A stretch of DNA of 22,707 nucleotides, from positions 1 to 22,707 of the forward strand of contig JAKAYM010000013.1 in the NCBI GenBank assembly GCA_021826795.1, in the 5' to 3' direction. Every line of letters starts with the position of its first letter. The first letter of the stretch is position 1. Below the pieces are notes generated by a model. The model saw only the letters and a program-made list of their open reading frames with translations. It was not told where the DNA came from and did not search any database. This DNA is from Thermoplasmata archaeon (lineage in GTDB: Archaea > Thermoplasmatota > Thermoplasmata > Thermoplasmatales > Thermoplasmataceae). The translations under genes were made by a program, and so were the position numbers. Positions 21,948 through 22,707 of the stretch are shown here, piece after piece.

Positions 21948-22707
21948 TTTTTATCACCCATCATATTTTTTATTTCGCTCATGTTTTTGACCTTACTGTC
22001 TTTCTCAAATGCATATTTAAATTTGCCTGTTTTCAGCATATCTACAGCGTCCCGCATTGCCTCGCCGAATCCGAAGGTTTTCAGGAATAGAGTAGATTCC
22101 TTTATCTTGCCTGTTGTTTCTATCAGATTCACAATAGTATCATCATGCTTTCTGGCCATGACTGTTACGGGGGTATCTCCCTTATACTGATCAAGATAGT
22201 TCTTTGTTTTCTTGATTGCGATTACAGGTTGCACATCCTGTGGGCATACCTCATAGCACATATAGCAAGATGTGCATCTGTATGCGCTGTCCATGAGAAG
22301 TTCTATACGCTCCTGCTTTTTTGTATCTCTTACATCGTCAATAAATCTGAATCCCTTGGCGTGAGCTGCGGGACCAAGGAATTTTTCATCCTCTTTTACG
22401 GACGGGCATGCCGATACACATAATCCGCAGTATATGCATTCCTGGAACTTCCAGACTTCAGTCTGATCTTCCGGGGTCATGCGCTGTTCATTTTCGCCCA
22501 TAAGTACAGATTCATCTGCTATGAGTCTGGGCATTACCTTGTAGATTTTATCGTAGAAGCCATCTATATCTGTAATGAGGTCTCTGACTCCGGGATAATA
22601 ATCCATACTCTCAACATTTATTTCATTCTTTTCATTGACTGCCTGCAATGCAATTGTCCTGCATGCCAGTGACGGAATACCGTTTATCTTCATTGAACAG
22701 CTTAGAT
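21944..22707 (-). CDS. sdhB: Succinate dehydrogenase iron-sulfur subunit, 5' end outside window
   Basis: The frame is open to the window edge. The last codons read L-S-C-S before [13 protein letters not shown], which is the end of the SdhB plant-type [2Fe-2S] domain, so the Met at 22693 is internal. Counting from that Met, the second domain has [12 protein letters not shown] (Cys86, 89, 92, 96) and [12 protein letters not shown] (Cys140, 143, 146, 150). Both motifs have four cysteines, unlike classic SdhB where the second site makes a [3Fe-4S] centre; this is as in the E-type enzymes of Sulfolobales. It passes electrons from the SdhA flavoprotein toward SdhE and quinone. sdhA presumably lies just beyond the right edge. 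The downstream end overlaps sdhE by four bases. Confidence 0.88.
   Translation of the reverse strand, partial: LSCSMKINGIPSLACRTIALQAVNEKNEINVESMDYYPGVRDLITDIDGFYDKIYKVMPRLIADESVLMGENEQRMTPEDQTEVWKFQECIYCGLCVSACPSVKEDEKFLGPAAHAKGFRFIDDVRDTKKQERIELLMDSAYRCTSCYMCYEVCPQDVQPVIAIKKTKNYLDQYKGDTPVTVMARKHDDTIVNLIETTGKIKESTLFLKTFGFGEAMRDAVDMLKTGKFKYAFEKDSKVKNMSEIKNMMGDKK

Overview
The window looks like a piece of a Thermoplasmata archaeon, most likely an acidophile of the Ferroplasma/Acidiplasma kind. This is inference from several features: AT-rich DNA with AGA/AGG/ATA-rich codon use; TATA boxes about 22-29 bases before start codons, so many mRNAs are leaderless; GGTGAT Shine-Dalgarno motifs only before some genes; archaeal families (Arch_ATPase/DUF234 ATPase, DUF929, Lrp/AsnC); a Sulfolobus-like 2-oxoacid:ferredoxin oxidoreductase; and an E-type succinate dehydrogenase. 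The species cannot be fixed from sequence alone. No rRNA, tRNA or CRISPR array was seen.

Layout. Positions 1-669 hold one end of an IS605-type element: tnpA, with a stop in its first codons, and the start of tnpB, which runs off the left edge. Positions 670-1500 are AT-rich, with a decayed reading frame and a small ribbon-helix-helix-like gene. Positions 1550-4888 form an amino-acid module: an Lrp-type regulator divergent from a class III aminotransferase and an APC permease. Positions 4944-10745 are a mixed accessory stretch: a truncated DUF929 membrane protein, an AAA ATPase with a nuclease-like C-terminus, a short NDH-2-like flavoprotein, an MFS exporter divergent from an ArsR-type regulator, and a threonine-type asparaginase/isoaspartyl peptidase. 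Positions 10746-12579 are decayed: the tail of an IS256-type transposase and an MHS transporter broken by a frameshift in an A9 run. Positions 12733-14274 encode an ALDH7 (antiquitin-type) aldehyde dehydrogenase. Positions 14535-15227 hold a small Cys/His-rich protein with a PadR regulator.

Positions 15446-22707 are core carbon metabolism. sucC and sucD (succinyl-CoA ligase) are followed by a conserved-looking 94-residue protein of unknown role. Next come a fused gamma-alpha and a beta subunit of 2-oxoacid:ferredoxin oxidoreductase. Convergent to these are succinate dehydrogenase genes sdhB (5' end outside the window), sdhE (two CCG domains) and a small SdhF/SdhD-like subunit. Together they fit the oxidative TCA steps 2-oxoglutarate to succinyl-CoA to succinate to fumarate.

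The most interesting items are the Cys/His-rich protein plus PadR operon with a perfect 19-bp palindrome near its predicted transcription start, the ArsR operator-like site that encloses the exporter TATA box, the frameshifted MHS transporter, and the tandem repeat that abuts the ATPase start codon. I found no clearly new multi-gene defence or metabolic system.
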